45,369 nt of DNA from Umbelopsis ramanniana AG (taxonomy: Eukaryota > Mucoromycota > Umbelopsidomycetes > Umbelopsidales > Umbelopsidaceae): NCBI RefSeq assembly GCF_025399195.1, contig NW_026252182.1, forward strand, positions 1 through 45,369, in the 5' to 3' direction. A program made the position numbers and the translations under genes. How positions within the stretch are numbered: the stretch's first letter is position 1; the number at the start of each line of letters is the position of its first letter. This document shows, one piece after another, positions 33,662-45,203 of the stretch. The notes under the pieces were generated by a model. It was not told where the DNA came from, did not search any database, and saw nothing but the letters and a program-made list of their open reading frames with translations.

Positions 33662-34406
33662 ATGTCAGCACCACCCATGTCAGAACCTATGAAGTGGTAT
33701 TTTCACGCTGGTATGTCTCACAATGCTCTCGCCCATCTGAAATGACAATGCCAATAGTGTATTCACCTACACCATTACAGAAACCACAGGAGTCCACTTT
33801 CTGTTTGCTCCTATATATCTTGACAACTCATGGAAATTACTGATGGCATATGCCATCATCGTAGCAATATGCTGGACAGAAAGATTCTTAACCTACAAGC
33901 TGGATACCATTGTTTATGAGCCATATGGACATAGCATTGGAACTATTATACTGCGAACCCTTTATTACGGCATAGCTACTGCTCTTCGCTTGTTATACAT
34001 GCTGGTAGCTATGTACTTCAATACCGGACTGTTCTTGGTGCTGGTATGTCACATACCAAATTACATGAACACGCGCTTTGGAATATACTAACCAAGTCGT
34101 CTCATTAGGTGATTGCTTTAACTACAGGACAGCTGGTGATCGAATACAAAAAATCACTCAGGTAGGAACGTGTGGCCATATGTACCAGATACAATTTTCA
34201 ATATGTTACTGATAGTCCAGCTTTCTAGAGCTTCACGAAGAGGTCTTGGCGAACAAACGACAAGATCAATCCCCCTGCATGATGACCCGTCTCAGGGTCA
34301 CGGCAAAGCATATCAAGATAATGCAGACGAGGAGGAGCAACAGTTGTTTGCAGTGGATAATGACGAGTTTGCCATGAAACAGAATAAGCATACTGCACGG
34401 ATATAA
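33662..34406 (+). CDS. CTR-family copper transporter
   Basis: Moves Cu+ across the plasma or vacuolar membrane as a trimer. Four exons: 33662-33710, 33781-34043, 34109-34161, 34229-34406; 180 residues. The short N-terminus has few Met residues, then KWYFHAETTGVHFLFAPIYL (pre-TM1), TM1 around MAYAIIVAICW, and the key MLVAM (Met-x3-Met) of TM2 in LRLLYMLVAMYFNTGLFLVL. TM3 (VIALTTGQLVIEY) is shorter than usual and lacks an obvious GxxxG. The C-terminal 50 residues are acidic and hydrophilic. The low Met content suggests the Ctr2/low-affinity vacuolar type. The last acceptor was set at 34228, because the nearby alternative gives a basic, early-terminated tail. It starts only 71 bp after the FANCE-like stop. 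Confidence 0.88.
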
Positions 34407-34853
34407 GATTGCCGTTTCCTATACATAGTTCATTTGTACATTTGTCAATAAGAAAGACGGATATCGTCAATACTTCATATAAAATGCCAACCCTCATTGA
34501 TTTCTGCGACTTTTTTTTCGACTACCAAGGACAGTCATTGATACGATTCTGTTGCAAAGATAGATTAGACTCGTCAATGTATGCAGCGAGCCATTACTGC
34601 TATTGTATGGAAGAACAAACGACCCACAGGAGCGATGCGTCTTACCATGAACTTGAGCATAGTGAAGTATAGTAAAAAACATGCTGTTGTGATTGTTTAT
34701 CGCTTTTAAGCAAACGTTCGTAATACCTTTGGCAATGTACACTGTCGCTAAACTAGACTCCTACATTTGATTGGCCACGCTTGCAAGTGCATTTTTCTGA
34801 TTTCCAAGACGCGGACTTCTCGGGCTCGCACTCTTCAATTATACCCAGACACA
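34407..34853. other. Gap CTR / roadblock gene
   Basis: 447 bp with no supported gene. It holds the 3' flank of the copper transporter gene and the promoter of the dynein light chain gene. Confidence 0.5.
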
Positions 34854-35398
34854 ATGGTACAGTACAGTAGAACTCGATGAGAACCGTGTAGCTTGATTCC
34901 GAACGCAATTAACTCGAAATGCTCTTTCCTGGATTTGTTACTTTCGCCCTGCTTCCATTTTAATAGTCGGATGTCGATGAGACCATCAAGCGCCTGTCAA
35001 CTCGTAAAGGAGTTGAAGGTATAGTTATCCTTAACGACGAGGGGTTGACAATACGCTCAACGCTAGATGCAGATTTGACAAAGAAGTACGCAACCTATGT
35101 CTATCCATTGGTTGGAAAATCAAGGACTTCCGTTTCAGAGATCGACCCTGAGGTACAGTTTGACTCGTCCTGCAAATCTGCCAGAACAATCCGCTAATAA
35201 ACTCTCAAACAACCTTTCAGAACGAATTGACGTTCCTCAGAATTCGAACGAAGAAGCATGAACTGATGATCTCACCCGGTAAGTGGAGCCCAGTGAATAT
35301 GTGGTAGTGAGACTATGTTTGGAGCGAACCATAACAGATGTTGCAACCTTTCAGATAAGGAATACACTATGATAGTCGTTCAAAATCATCACGAATAG
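34854..35398 (+). CDS. Dynein light chain, roadblock/LC7 type
   Basis: A light chain that binds the dynein intermediate chain and supports microtubule motor cargo transport. Four exons: 34854-34856 (the ATG alone), 34967-35152, 35221-35278, 35355-35398; 96 residues, the usual length. Matches: DVDETIKRLSTRKGVEGIVI, NDEGLTIRSTLD, YVYPLVGKSRTSVSEIDPEN, LTFLRIRTKKHELMISPDKE and YTMIVVQNH, all in family order. The start is set by an exon consisting of ATG followed by GTACAG. Without it the long frame has no Met at the expected position. The gene is too short and too split for simple frame finding. Confidence 0.93.
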
Positions 35399-35611
35399 AC
35401 AACGATAGTGTAGTTATGACCAGAACAGCAGTAAAAAGAAATTCGATCTATACAAATGCAGCTTTTATTATTCACGACAAGTGGAGTGCGACGGGGTTGA
35501 AAATATGATTAAAAGAAAAGAAAAAGAAAAGAAAACAATGCAACAAAGGTGGGAGGTTTTTTTTTTTTTGGTGTAGAGTCGTCAAAGCATGGAGAAGTTC
35601 TCAGACTATGC

Positions 35612-37854
35612 TTATTTCTTGGAGCGCTTGTTGGCATTGGTTTTTGCCTTTGCGATGTTCTGCTTTCTCTGTTCCAATTTGGCAGCCTGTAATTTAAAAG
35701 TGGAGCAACCTTTTGTTAGTTCTCTATAAAAAAACTAAATCCATAAATCCCCCCCCCCCCTACTCACCTCTTCGCTCTTCTTATTCTGGCTATACTTGAT
35801 CTTGGTGTACAACTTCTTTTGCTTGTTGGACATCATGATGGAGGCAAGCTCCTTCGCCTCTTCCTCTTCAATTTCCTTAGCAGTACGCTTCTTGCCTGCT
35901 GCAGACTTGGGTGCTTTCTTGGCATTTGCAGGCTTCTTTTCAGCATATTCAGTGAAGGCAACACCAGCAGCCTCCGCCTGAAGTTCGGCCTCGTGGTCTT
36001 CCTTAACGACCTTCTTGGGAGCAACAGCAGCCTTGGCTTCCTCTTCTTCCTCATCTTCTTCATCAGCGCTGTCAACTTCTTCGTCATCTTGGACTTCGAT
36101 ATCATCAGGGTTGATATCTTCAGTTTCTCCTTCAAAAGTCTCATCTTCTTCTTCCAAACCAGTGGATGGGACATAGTCGCCTTCCTTGGCTTCGACAAAT
36201 GGACTCAAATGAGGTGGCAACATGCGACCAGGTGCATAGTTGTCAGAGATGACAAGTTTGCGTGAATTGATGCTGTCGGCAACCCACTGTGGTTGAATGT
36301 ATGTGCGGTTGAGGAAACGATGACCCTGAGTGGGTCGGTCGCAGACCTGATGTGTGATCTTCTCATCGTTTTCAGGGAAAGGTGCGTCAGTACCAACTGT
36401 TTCATCCCAGCTGACTTGTCCACCGAATGAACGGATGATGAACTCCAAGGCATATCGTGGAGTCTCTCGTGAGAGGAAAATGACAGAACGTGAGAAAAGG
36501 TTTTGCAACTGCTGAATTTCAGTAGAGGCAGCTTGGATCTGGCTCAATGTCACCATGTTATCATCTCCATCCACAGCAGCATTGGTAGGAGCGGTAGCCT
36601 TGAATTCGTCAAAGGCGGTCTCTTCAGTTTCGTCTTGGACATCTTCATCTATTCGGTCAGTATCTGTGGATCCTTGTAGTTCAGCAACCTTGTTGCCAAG
36701 GGTCTTCAGGCGTTCCTTGGAGGCTGCCTTTCTAGCAACATCCTCGGGTGATTCCTCCTTCTCTGCTTCGATCATCTCAGTATCCAACTTGGCTTCCGCA
36801 TCAGGTGCTGTCTTGTGCATGGCCTCAAGAATCAAAGCATTGAATCCAGCAGCGCCCTCATACTTGATGAGATCAAGCTTGGGAGGATATATGAGATTCA
36901 CTTCAGAGAACAATCTGAAGTTGATGAATCCAACAAGAGTGCGATAGAATTCCAAGAATGTGAGCATGACTCGGAAATCAACATCGGTAGGAATCTGATG
37001 GACAGAAGATGATCAATCCAACACATTAGTTATAAAGTTTTTTCTTATTTTTTTTTTCAACATAAACACAGAGATTCCAATCTTACCGTTTGAGCGAATT
37101 GATAGGGTACAAGCCAGGTAACGGTTTGGCCCTTGATTTCAGCTTGGTAGTAAATACCCTTGATGGAGAAAAAGACCTTACGAAGACTGCGAGACTTCAT
37201 AACGTAGATCTGGAATTCTGCTGTAAGACGCTGGCAGTCCTCAACAACTTCGCGATTGATTTTATCGGTCACAGGCATGGTTGCAAACAAGAAAAGCATG
37301 GAAAGAGCATCATCGAGATCTCTGACAGCATCGACAAAGGTAGGGTATCTGCAAGCAAACAATGACATTTAGAATCCCTGTCGGTACCTGTTACCACCCT
37401 GTTCCAAAATCGTACCTTTCTTTCACAATATGATCCAAACTGTAAACAGGCTTGTTGTGCTCTTCGAGAGATTTGGCAGTGCTGTACTGGCCCTTGGCCA
37501 TGACCTTTGCGAGCTTCTTAGCGAAAGCCTTGTACTCTCTGAATTTGTGCAAGACTGGTTCATGAAGAAGGTATTGAATATCCTTGTGATAATAGAATGT
37601 GGTCGGGGCGGTGGAACCCTTGTTGGCCTTCTTCTTGTTTCTAGGTTCGCGAGGATAAATTCCCTTCAAGATACAAAGACGTCTGTAGTGAACAGGCAGC
37701 TTTAGTTAATCAGGCCCGGGAAAATGGCTAACATGGTATACAAATGCACCCACCTGAAATCAGCCAAAGAAATCTGAAGCTTTTTCAGAGCTTGGTTTCT
37801 GGTAACGAAGTTAGCGGCGGCTCCCTTCTTTCCTTTCTTCTGGATTTTAGCCAT
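35612..37854 (-). CDS. NOP7: Pescadillo homologue NOP7/PES1
   Basis: A nucleolar 60S assembly factor in the PeBoW complex (Nop7-Erb1-Ytm1), needed for 27S pre-rRNA processing. Five exons: 37854-37754, 37682-37416, 37348-37087, 36994-35768, 35686-35612; 643 residues. The N-terminal pescadillo domain covers residues 1 to about 260 ([57 protein letters not shown]). The BRCT domain is around residues 375-480 ([44 protein letters not shown]). Then an acidic stretch and a Lys-rich C-terminal coiled coil ([16 protein letters not shown], then KANKRSKK-type basic end) follow. Size and order match the family. Divergent from the alpha/beta hydrolase with 184 bp between starts. Confidence 0.96.
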
Positions 37855-38038
37855 AGTTCAAGGTTAATAGAGCGTTACTACCGAGGCGGAGGATGAAGAC
37901 CGATGAAGAAAAATTTCCAAAGGGTAAAGGATTAGCGGTCACGGTGGCTTGTGGCATCTGCAAACGGCAATTTGCCAATTCAGACTTTGAGAAAATTCAC
38001 AGCCCGCAGGTCCTTGACCGTCGAACCAGCTCGCCCAC

Positions 38039-38952
38039 ATGACCACCCGATTGAAGATACCCTCGGCTGAAGACTCCACCGAAATCGACGCTGTCATTAC
38101 ATATGAAGGGAAACACACGGGAGAGGGAGCACCAGCAATCATAATATCTCATCCTTATGGGCCTCTAGGTTAGTCGACATTACCGAATGGAATATTGGCG
38201 GCATTTTCTCCCCCTTAACCCACGCATTTCATAAGGTGGCAGCATTGTAAATAATGTAGTGCAATCTCTACATAAATATTTTTCATCCAAGAATTATGTT
38301 ACGGCTAGCTTTAACTTTCGGTACGTTGAAAATGTGTGTGGTATCCTGCATGTACCTTCAACTCTACTGACCGGGAAATATCTCCGCTTTGAACGTCAGT
38401 GGTGCAGGGCGATCTGGAGGACGGACGAGTTGGACGGGCATGCCTGAACGACAGGACTACATAGCTGTGATGAACCATTTATTTAAGTCTAACGCATATC
38501 CTACCATCTCCTCCATCATAATATGTGTAAGTTACGTTGAACTATCCATGATCAGTCGATGTATGCCAATATTGATCGCAGCATTTACTTAGGGATATTC
38601 CTTTGGGTCCATGATAGCCGGATCCATTACTCCACCAGCCGATATTCCCTCCAGATACTTACTAATTAGCTATCCTCTAAGTGTGATGTGGGCACTGACG
38701 AGCTTTCACAGTACGTTTTTCAAGGAGCAAGTGATGCAAAGGATGGATAGTGCAAACGATGCAACAAGCGGACCAATGTTGTTTATCATGGGCGACCGAG
38801 ATCAATTTACTGGACTTGGTGCATTGAAGAGATGGATTGCCGACAAAGCAACGGAACGGACTACCCTAGCTGTTGTTCCTGACGGTGATCACTTTTGGTT
38901 TGGCATGGAGGAGACTCTCATCCAAATTATTGATTCCTGGCTGCATCAGTAG
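38039..38952 (+). CDS. Alpha/beta hydrolase family protein
   Basis: A small serine hydrolase of 233 residues. Four exons: 38039-38168, 38236-38320, 38400-38526, 38593-38952. The nucleophile elbow is GYSFGS (G-x-S-x-G), formed at the start of exon 4. The acid is probably in LFIMGDRDQFTG and the histidine in VVPDGDHFWFG. An oxyanion-type HPYGPLGG segment lies near the N-terminus. This order fits the dienelactone hydrolase-like/KANL3-like small alpha/beta hydrolases also seen in bacteria. The substrate is unknown. No signal peptide is seen. The 3' end is convergent with SSB, 356 bp away. Confidence 0.85.
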
Positions 38953-39308
38953 TGCGGGTACTTTTTATGTAGCATATATGCTATTCTTTCGTTGAGTGTT
39001 AGAACCGTTATTCGATGTCATTTCTTTTCTGTTTATGACGTGCTGCCGTTCTCAAATCAAGGGCATATTCATTGAAGCGATGTTGTATCATCCACATCGC
39101 AACGTGCGGTGGGGTTAATGTGGAAACAGAGAAATTGACAACGAATAGCATGTTAAAGAATTTTTCTATTTCATTGTTATTAAAGACTAGCTTTTTTGTA
39201 TTCCCAAATGATTTTTTTTTATATTTTGTTTGTACAAATCTCGATATTTTCCGCACCGGTTTACAATGGTAGGATTCTGTTTAATATCTGGCAGAAAAAA
39301 TATGTGAT
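38953..39308. other. Convergent gap hydrolase / SSB
   Basis: 356 bp of AT-rich 3' flanking sequence between two convergent genes. Nothing else is visible. Confidence 0.5.
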
Positions 39309-41426
39309 TTAACGGCGGGAGCTGTAGACGTGAGCGAAACCGCGGGTGGAAGCACGCTTGAGCTTCTGGTGAGCAGCCTTGAGGTCATCAACGTTAGCCT
39401 CTTCGGCGTTGAGATCCAAGAGTTCCATGGCTTCTTGGAGAGCAGTTTCAATGGTCTCGCGGTCACCACGACGGATCTTGAGGGAGATGTTAGGGTCGGT
39501 GATGTTGTTCTCGACCTGGTAGACATATGACTCAAGGTCTTGCTTGGCCTGAATGACACCTTCGCGTTCCTTATCAGCCTCAGCGTTCTTAGCAGCATCG
39601 CTGACCATACGGTCGATATCAGCAGCAGACAAACGGGTAGAGTTGGAGATGGTGACGTTAGCCTTGCGACCAGTGGCCTTGTCTTGAGCAGAGACCTTCA
39701 AGATACCGTTGGCATCAATGTCGAAGGTACACAAAAGCTCGGGAACACCACGGGGAGCGGGGATAAGTCCAGAAAGTTCGAACTCACCGAGAAGGTTGTT
39801 CTCCTTGGTCATGAGACGCTCACCTTCGTAGACGGGGAACTTAACTTGAGTCTGGTTATCAGAGGCAGTGGTGAAGACCTTGGACTTTTGGGTGGGAATG
39901 GGGGTATTGCGGGGAACAACGACGGCCATGATACCACCTTGCATCTCAATACCGAGAGAAAGAGGGACAACATCCAAAAGAAGGAGGTCTTGAGTCTTCT
40001 CGTTACCAGCTTGGTTGGTGAGGACAGCAGCCTGGACAGCAGCACCATAGGCAACAGCCTCATCAGGGTTGATAGACTTGTTCAACTCCTTACCGTCAAA
40101 GAAGTCTTGAAGGAGAGATTGAATCTTGGGAATACGGGTGGAACCACCGACAAGGACAACTTCGTGGACATCCTTCTTGTCGATCTTAGAATCCTTGAGG
40201 ACACGGGCAACGGGATCGATGGTGCCGTTGAAGTGGGTGGAGTTGATCTCTTCGAACTTGGCACGGGTGATGTTGGCCTGGAAGTCAACACCATCGAAAA
40301 GAGAGTCAACCTCAACGGTGGTCTGAGTAAGGGAAGACAAGGTACGCTTAGCACGCTCGGAAGCAGTGCGAAGACGACGGAGAGCACGAGCATCACCAGA
40401 GATGTCCTTCTTCTGCTTGCGCTTGAATTCTTGGACAAAGTGGTTGACGAGGGTGTTATCGAAATCTTCACCACCAAGATGGGTGTCACCAGCGGTGGCC
40501 TTGACGGCGAAAACACCACCGGAGATGGTCAAGAGGGAGACATCGAAGGTACCACCACCCAAATCGAAGATGAGGACGTTCTTCTCTTGCTTGTCGTTGG
40601 CATCAAGACCGTAGGCGATGGCTATACAGCGAGGAAATTAGGTTAACGTAAGGTTCAAACACGTAGATGAGCCTCGGAGAGTCAATTCATCTACATCAAA
40701 AACCTAAATTTTGGAAAATCGCTTCTTACCAGCAGCAGTGGGCTCGTTAATGATACGGAGAACCTCCATACCAGAAATAGTACCAGCATCCTTGGTAGCT
40801 TGACGCTGAGAATCGTTGAAGTAAGCGGGAACGGTGATGACAGCCTTCTTGACGGTCTTTCCGAGCTTAGCTTCAGCAATTTCCTTCATCTTGATGAGAA
40901 CCATAGAGGAGATTTCTAAACGAATAAAAATTTTAACCAGTTAAAAACAAACTGTCATTACACGAGGCTGCTTCGAGAAAAAGTTGTTGCTTACCTTGGG
41001 GAGAGAAAGTCTTGGTCTCACCCTCGAAATCAACTTGGATGAAGGGGTTACCATCCTTGTCGGCGATGGTGAAAGGCCAGTTCTTCATATCAGCCTTGAC
41101 TTCGGGATCATCGAAACGACGACCGATGAGACGCTTGGCATCGAAGACGGTGTTCTTGGGGTTCATAGCAGCCTGGTTCTTGGCAGCGTCACCAACAAGG
41201 CGTTCGTTGTCAGAGAAAGCAACGTATGAGGGAGTGGTGCGGTTACCCTGCTCGTTAGCAATGATTTCGACACGCTCAGACTCCCAAACACCAACACAGG
41301 AGTAGGTGGTACCCAAGTCTAATGAAAAATACAACGGATCAGCATTGCTGGCTATTTGAACGAAACGTATGAATGGGGTCGACACGCACCAATACCGATA
41401 GCTCCAGCGTACTCGTTGTCAGCCAT
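39309..41426 (-). CDS. SSB1: Ribosome-associated Hsp70, SSB type
   Basis: A chaperone that binds nascent chains at the ribosome exit together with the RAC complex. Four exons: 41426-41390, 41318-40995, 40915-40730, 40621-39309; 619 residues (yeast Ssb1 613). ATPase motifs: [40 protein letters not shown] and [14 protein letters not shown]. It is SSB and not SSA because the protein ends in SSRR without the EEVD tail and has the short C-terminal lid region ending [18 protein letters not shown]. Codon bias is extreme, so expression should be high. The same bias leaves a 368-codon open frame on the + strand (39540-40646), which is not a gene. Divergent from the MIC12-like gene, 196 bp between starts. 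Confidence 0.95.
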
Positions 41427-41622
41427 ATTATATGTTATGAAGAAAAAAAAGAGAAAGATTGATTAGTCTGCCCAAAAAAAATTTTTTTTGTCTCTGCTCC
41501 GAAATTTGTATGTACCAAAATCAAGTTTTATCTCAATGGGATGACATCGTTCATTTGAAGTTTGCTAGCCCTGCCCATTATTTCTCGGTCCCAAAGGCAA
41601 AAAGTCAACGAAGAAGCTAAAC

Positions 41623-42151
41623 ATGCCGAGAGCTGTCTCTACATTGACCGGCTTAATAGTCGTTGGTGCCATCGCATACAAGTATAGAGATAATGTAGCT
41701 ACTGAGACTGCTGATATTCGCGGTCGATTGCAAAATGTAAAGTCTACTCTGGATGACATGGCTGCTGGCACGGTTCATAAAGTAAATGTTCGCTAATATT
41801 GCTTTCATGCTGTCGATTTGACGCAAACTCTACTTTTCACCCTCGAAAAATAGGCCATTGATAACCCAAACATCTCGCTTGCCGGGTCCTATATCGACCC
41901 TTACCCTAAAGTGGCAGAAGCCCATAGTTATGTCACCCAACGATTTGTACCATCAGGTAAATATCACATCGTTTTCACCTATCTATCATCTCTTGAGCAC
42001 GTCACTCACATGCTAAACCTGCTTTCTATCAGTCAAGGGCACGTGGAACGACCATGTTAGTGCCGCAGCGTCCAACTTGATCAATTCGGACCTCCCTGGT
42101 AAAGCTAGAAAGGTGTTCGTTGAAAAAGTTTTGGGAGAATCCGATAAATAG
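41623..42151 (+). CDS. Small mitochondrial MICOS subunit candidate (MIC12-like)
   Basis: Three exons: 41623-41781, 41854-41956, 42033-42151; 126 residues. A hydrophobic segment near the N-terminus (STLTGLIVVGAIAYKYRDN) could anchor it in the inner membrane. The C-terminal part has KGTWNDHVSAAASNLINSDL, resembling the W-N-x-x-(V/I) block of fungal MIC12/Aim5 (IKDIWNEQIRNSV in yeast). MICOS holds cristae junctions together. The similarity is short and the family diverges fast, so the product name is tentative. The gene itself is well supported by two consensus introns and the single continuous reading frame. Confidence 0.45.
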
Positions 42152-42349
42152 ACCAGCATCCAATCTTCATGTTTCTTAATACATTCTACATTTCAATATC
42201 GATTATCTCAATGGAAAGAAGCACTTTGTCAGCTTGAAGCTGGAAGTCAGATGATCCTCGAAGTGCTACGCGTGACTTTTTGCAGGTTTTTTGATTTTTC
42301 GCCTTGGCTGGCACCATTTGCACCTTCTCATACATTACGAACAACTTCT

Positions 42350-44498
42350 ATGACGAGATGCTCAACTGAGAGCAGACAAAGAGATAATCCCTCTCATAAC
42401 ATTCAATGCACGTCCCCATTAACCTCATTCGAACATCACCAACCAATGACCAAACACCAACCCCCAGAACAGTCGTCGGAGCTAGCTTCCATAACCGAAA
42501 GTGAGCATAATCTTAATGACTGGAGCACACAGAGTTACACCTTTAGCAAGAAAAGCTTCCAAGGACCAGATGTTAGATCGTTTGATAGCTCTATCAGCGA
42601 TTTAGGTCTAACGGAAAATGATACCCATAATACTCAGCTACATTTACAAGAGGATCGACCAATGCCAGTTCCCTATCAGATATCACAGCCAATCTATTTC
42701 GATAATAGCCTAGACATTGATAATCAGAGCCTGGCTCCTTCAGACTTCTATGACAGCTCCTTTGTGATGCCTCAAGTAGCAGTACCTTCGACCAAAAACA
42801 GCGAAACCTTGGTGGCTGATAGCGATGTCGGATACATTAAAATCCTTGTCTGCGGTGATTCAGGTACGTAGAAAATAGTGTCATCACCAATGTTCGAGTA
42901 TGTAAGTCCGTTCTCATCGTTGCTCTTTCTTAATTTAGGAATTGGAAAGACCTCGTTAACCAACATGTTTCTGCGCGCCAATGAAATTGTTGCCGTTCAA
43001 CCTGTTGCAGAAACCGAAGGGGACACTCGATCCATATGTTCGAACATCGAAGTGTCGACAGCGGATGAAAAGAAATCAGTTGAAAGTGATTTTGAATTCG
43101 AAGGGTTGAAAGAAATTAGAGCTTCGACTGGAAGCAAAGATGATAGCAACTTTGACTTACTCGATTCCGGAGCTGATTCCGATGTCATTGATCCGATATA
43201 TAATATATGCATGGTTGATACCATTGGCTATGGAGCTTATATGGACGTAAGTCGTCTTCTCAGATATGAAAGCGCTTGATGTAGCCTGGATGGTACACTG
43301 ACCCACCGCTGAAAAACTTAAGGCAAGCGCCATCATTTCACCAGTTGCATCTTACCTGGAGCAACAATTTCAAATCACCAATTCCATTTTCAGCCCTATG
43401 CAGCCTAACACCAGCACACTGCTACGCATATTAAATAATGGTTCAGGAGCCTACACGCACGTTGACATCTGTTTGTACATAATTTTCAATCGTGTAAAGC
43501 CCGTGGACTATGAGTATATGCGTTCCATACAACACCTCTGCAACATAGTACCAGTCTTAATCAAACCGGATTCCTACAACAATGACCAGATGGACAATCG
43601 ACGATACGAAGTGTTGTATGACCTCCTTGACAACAACATAGATGTCTTTGGTTTTGGCCACTGTCGAGAAGATCTACTGGAGATGTGTCGACGAGGAAAC
43701 CCTGGAGTTCCACCTTTCATCGTCAGCCTGGATCAAACATCCAATGCCGATATGTTGACTCCCTTCACTTCAATGCCACTGATAAACATGACATCAACTG
43801 GTCCTGAAAGCGAACATCAAAGTTCACTCAACAGCAGTACTACGAGGTCGTCAAATTTTCAAGCTCTAAAAGACATGATTTTCCACAAAGGGATAAACAG
43901 TATCCGGCAGAGTACTGCCAGAAAATTTATAAAGTGGAGATCGGCCCAGTTAATGCAAGGACCGCCTTTTGATGCGTTGAATGACGGCACATCTGGATCA
44001 CAACGTGATTTAGCAATGATAACGGCACCAACGTTGACTACAGCAGAGTCTGTAGATCGTATGCAACAGGTCAAGCAAGCCGAAGTGAAAAAGATCAACC
44101 TTTATATCGCTAGGTTCATTAGTGACAAACGAAAGGAGATGGAGGAGCGAATGATCGAACAGGAAAAGCAACTGAAGAAGCAGCTCGACTCAGCAAGCTA
44201 TAAACGAAGAGCCCATCTGTTACTGGCGGAACTCGCTAAACTCTTGCTTCACAAACCAATGGATCAGTCCCAAGTATCTACTATTCCACCAACCCGAGAG
44301 AGGAATATGACATCCAATCGAGAACAGAAGAAATGGCCAAAACCAGCAGCCTCCAATGCTTTCGAGAGAGCTTTACAGTCTATGGTTCAACCAGAGAAAG
44401 TGAAGATTGCGACTGCATTTATCATACTTCTGGTGGCTGACTACCTTGGTCCATGGGCCTATATCCTATCCATTTGCATCCTGTACTGTTTGCCATAG
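42350..44498 (+). CDS. Septin-like GTPase with C-terminal membrane anchor
   Basis: Septins are GTP-binding filament proteins of the cortex. Three exons: 42350-42863, 42939-43246, 43323-44498; 665 residues. An in-frame ATG at 42251 would add 33 residues; 42350 is preferred because of its typical leader. Seen: about 165 disordered residues, the P-loop GDSGIGKTS (169-177, split by intron 1), DTIGYG (265-270), a septin-type THVDICLYIIF and a VPVLIKPDSY block where septins have IPVIAKADT. A basic coiled coil (DKRKEMEERMIEQEKQLKKQ) and two adjacent hydrophobic segments follow at the very end (VKIATAFIILLVADYLGPWA, then YILSICILYCLP). The long insert between P-loop and DTIGYG is unusual. Canonical septins lack the membrane tail. 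Confidence 0.78.
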
Positions 44499-44903
44499 CG
44501 CAATATACATTTCCTTTTCGTTTTGATTTTTCTCACACAACTTGTAAATCCCACACTTCCTGTACCGTTAGACTTCCTTCCTTCCGTAGCTGATTAGCCT
44601 GTACATTTCTGTTTTACTTTCGTTTCCATCCCCAACTACTGCGGTATTGACGTACGGCGTAGAAAGTTTGCTTCAAACATGCACATTTCGCAGCTTGCCA
44701 AACTGATTTGAGCTCGAGAGTCGAGATTCTAATACAATGTTTAACTCATTATCCATGATAGAGGAAGGTTTCTGAGACTCTTACAGCGGAGTGCTTAGTG
44801 TTGAGCCAATTTCTCATGAATTTGAAAATATCTCCCACTCCTCTAGTACCAAAAAAAAAAAAAAAAAAGTTAGGGATGTAAAAAGCACGGACGAGATTTT
44901 TTT
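44499..44903. other. 3' flank of the septin-like gene, with an A18 tract
   Basis: 405 bp with no gene. It contains an 18-base adenine run at 44851-44868. Confidence 0.5.
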
Positions 44904-45203
44904 TCAATTGTGACTTGAGGTAGAAATTGTTTCTTCAACAAGTTTTGAGACAATACATGAGATCTCTACTCTTATATAGTCCAGGTCCTGGTATCTTTTG
45001 TTTTTTGAGAGGTATGAGAGTGATTGGCATTTCTCATAGTAGTCTTTGGCTTCAGCAGTATTGCCTATGGTCCTTTGGCACACCGCCAGACTGTGATATA
45101 ATGCTTCTTCTAGGGCTTCTCCATGTTTACCAATAGCATTGATAGCTATCCATTTACCGTTCTTGCGGCTGTTTGTGCCGGCTTCTTCTTTTATTTTTGA
45201 TAG
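44904..45203 (-). CDS. Probable terminal exon of an unrecognised gene (partial)
   Basis: On the - strand an open frame runs from 45203 down to a TGA at 44904, about 100 codons, without any in-frame ATG. The protein is helical and looks coding: KHGEALEEALYHSLAVCQRT, then GNTAEAKDYYEKCQSL and NKRYQDLDYIRVEISCIVSK. It recalls TPR-type helix pairs, but I do not recognise the family. Just before it, CCTAAC followed by ATAAAAG could be a branch point and 3' splice site, with an acceptor near 45192. The rest of the gene would lie to the right, beyond the window or across an intron. The alternative is a decayed gene fragment. Confidence 0.45.
   Translation of the reverse strand, partial: LSKIKEEAGTNSRKNGKWIAINAIGKHGEALEEALYHSLAVCQRTIGNTAEAKDYYEKCQSLSYLSKNKRYQDLDYIRVEISCIVSKLVEETISTSSHN

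Noticed and set aside
34208-34228. Alternative last acceptor of the copper transporter at 34220
   Set aside because: It leads to a basic tail of unlikely composition with an early stop. The acceptor at 34228 gives the normal acidic C-terminus.
39540-40646. A 368-codon open frame on the + strand inside SSB
   Set aside because: It is exactly antisense to the strongly biased Hsp70 coding sequence. Long antisense frames over Hsp70 genes are a known artefact that has led to false glutamate-dehydrogenase annotations. The SSB reading on the other strand is certain.
44851-44868. A18 tract as the poly(A) tail of a retrocopy of the fragment at 44904-45203
   Set aside because: The fragment is coded on the - strand, so its tail would appear as T on the + strand. 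The orientation is wrong.
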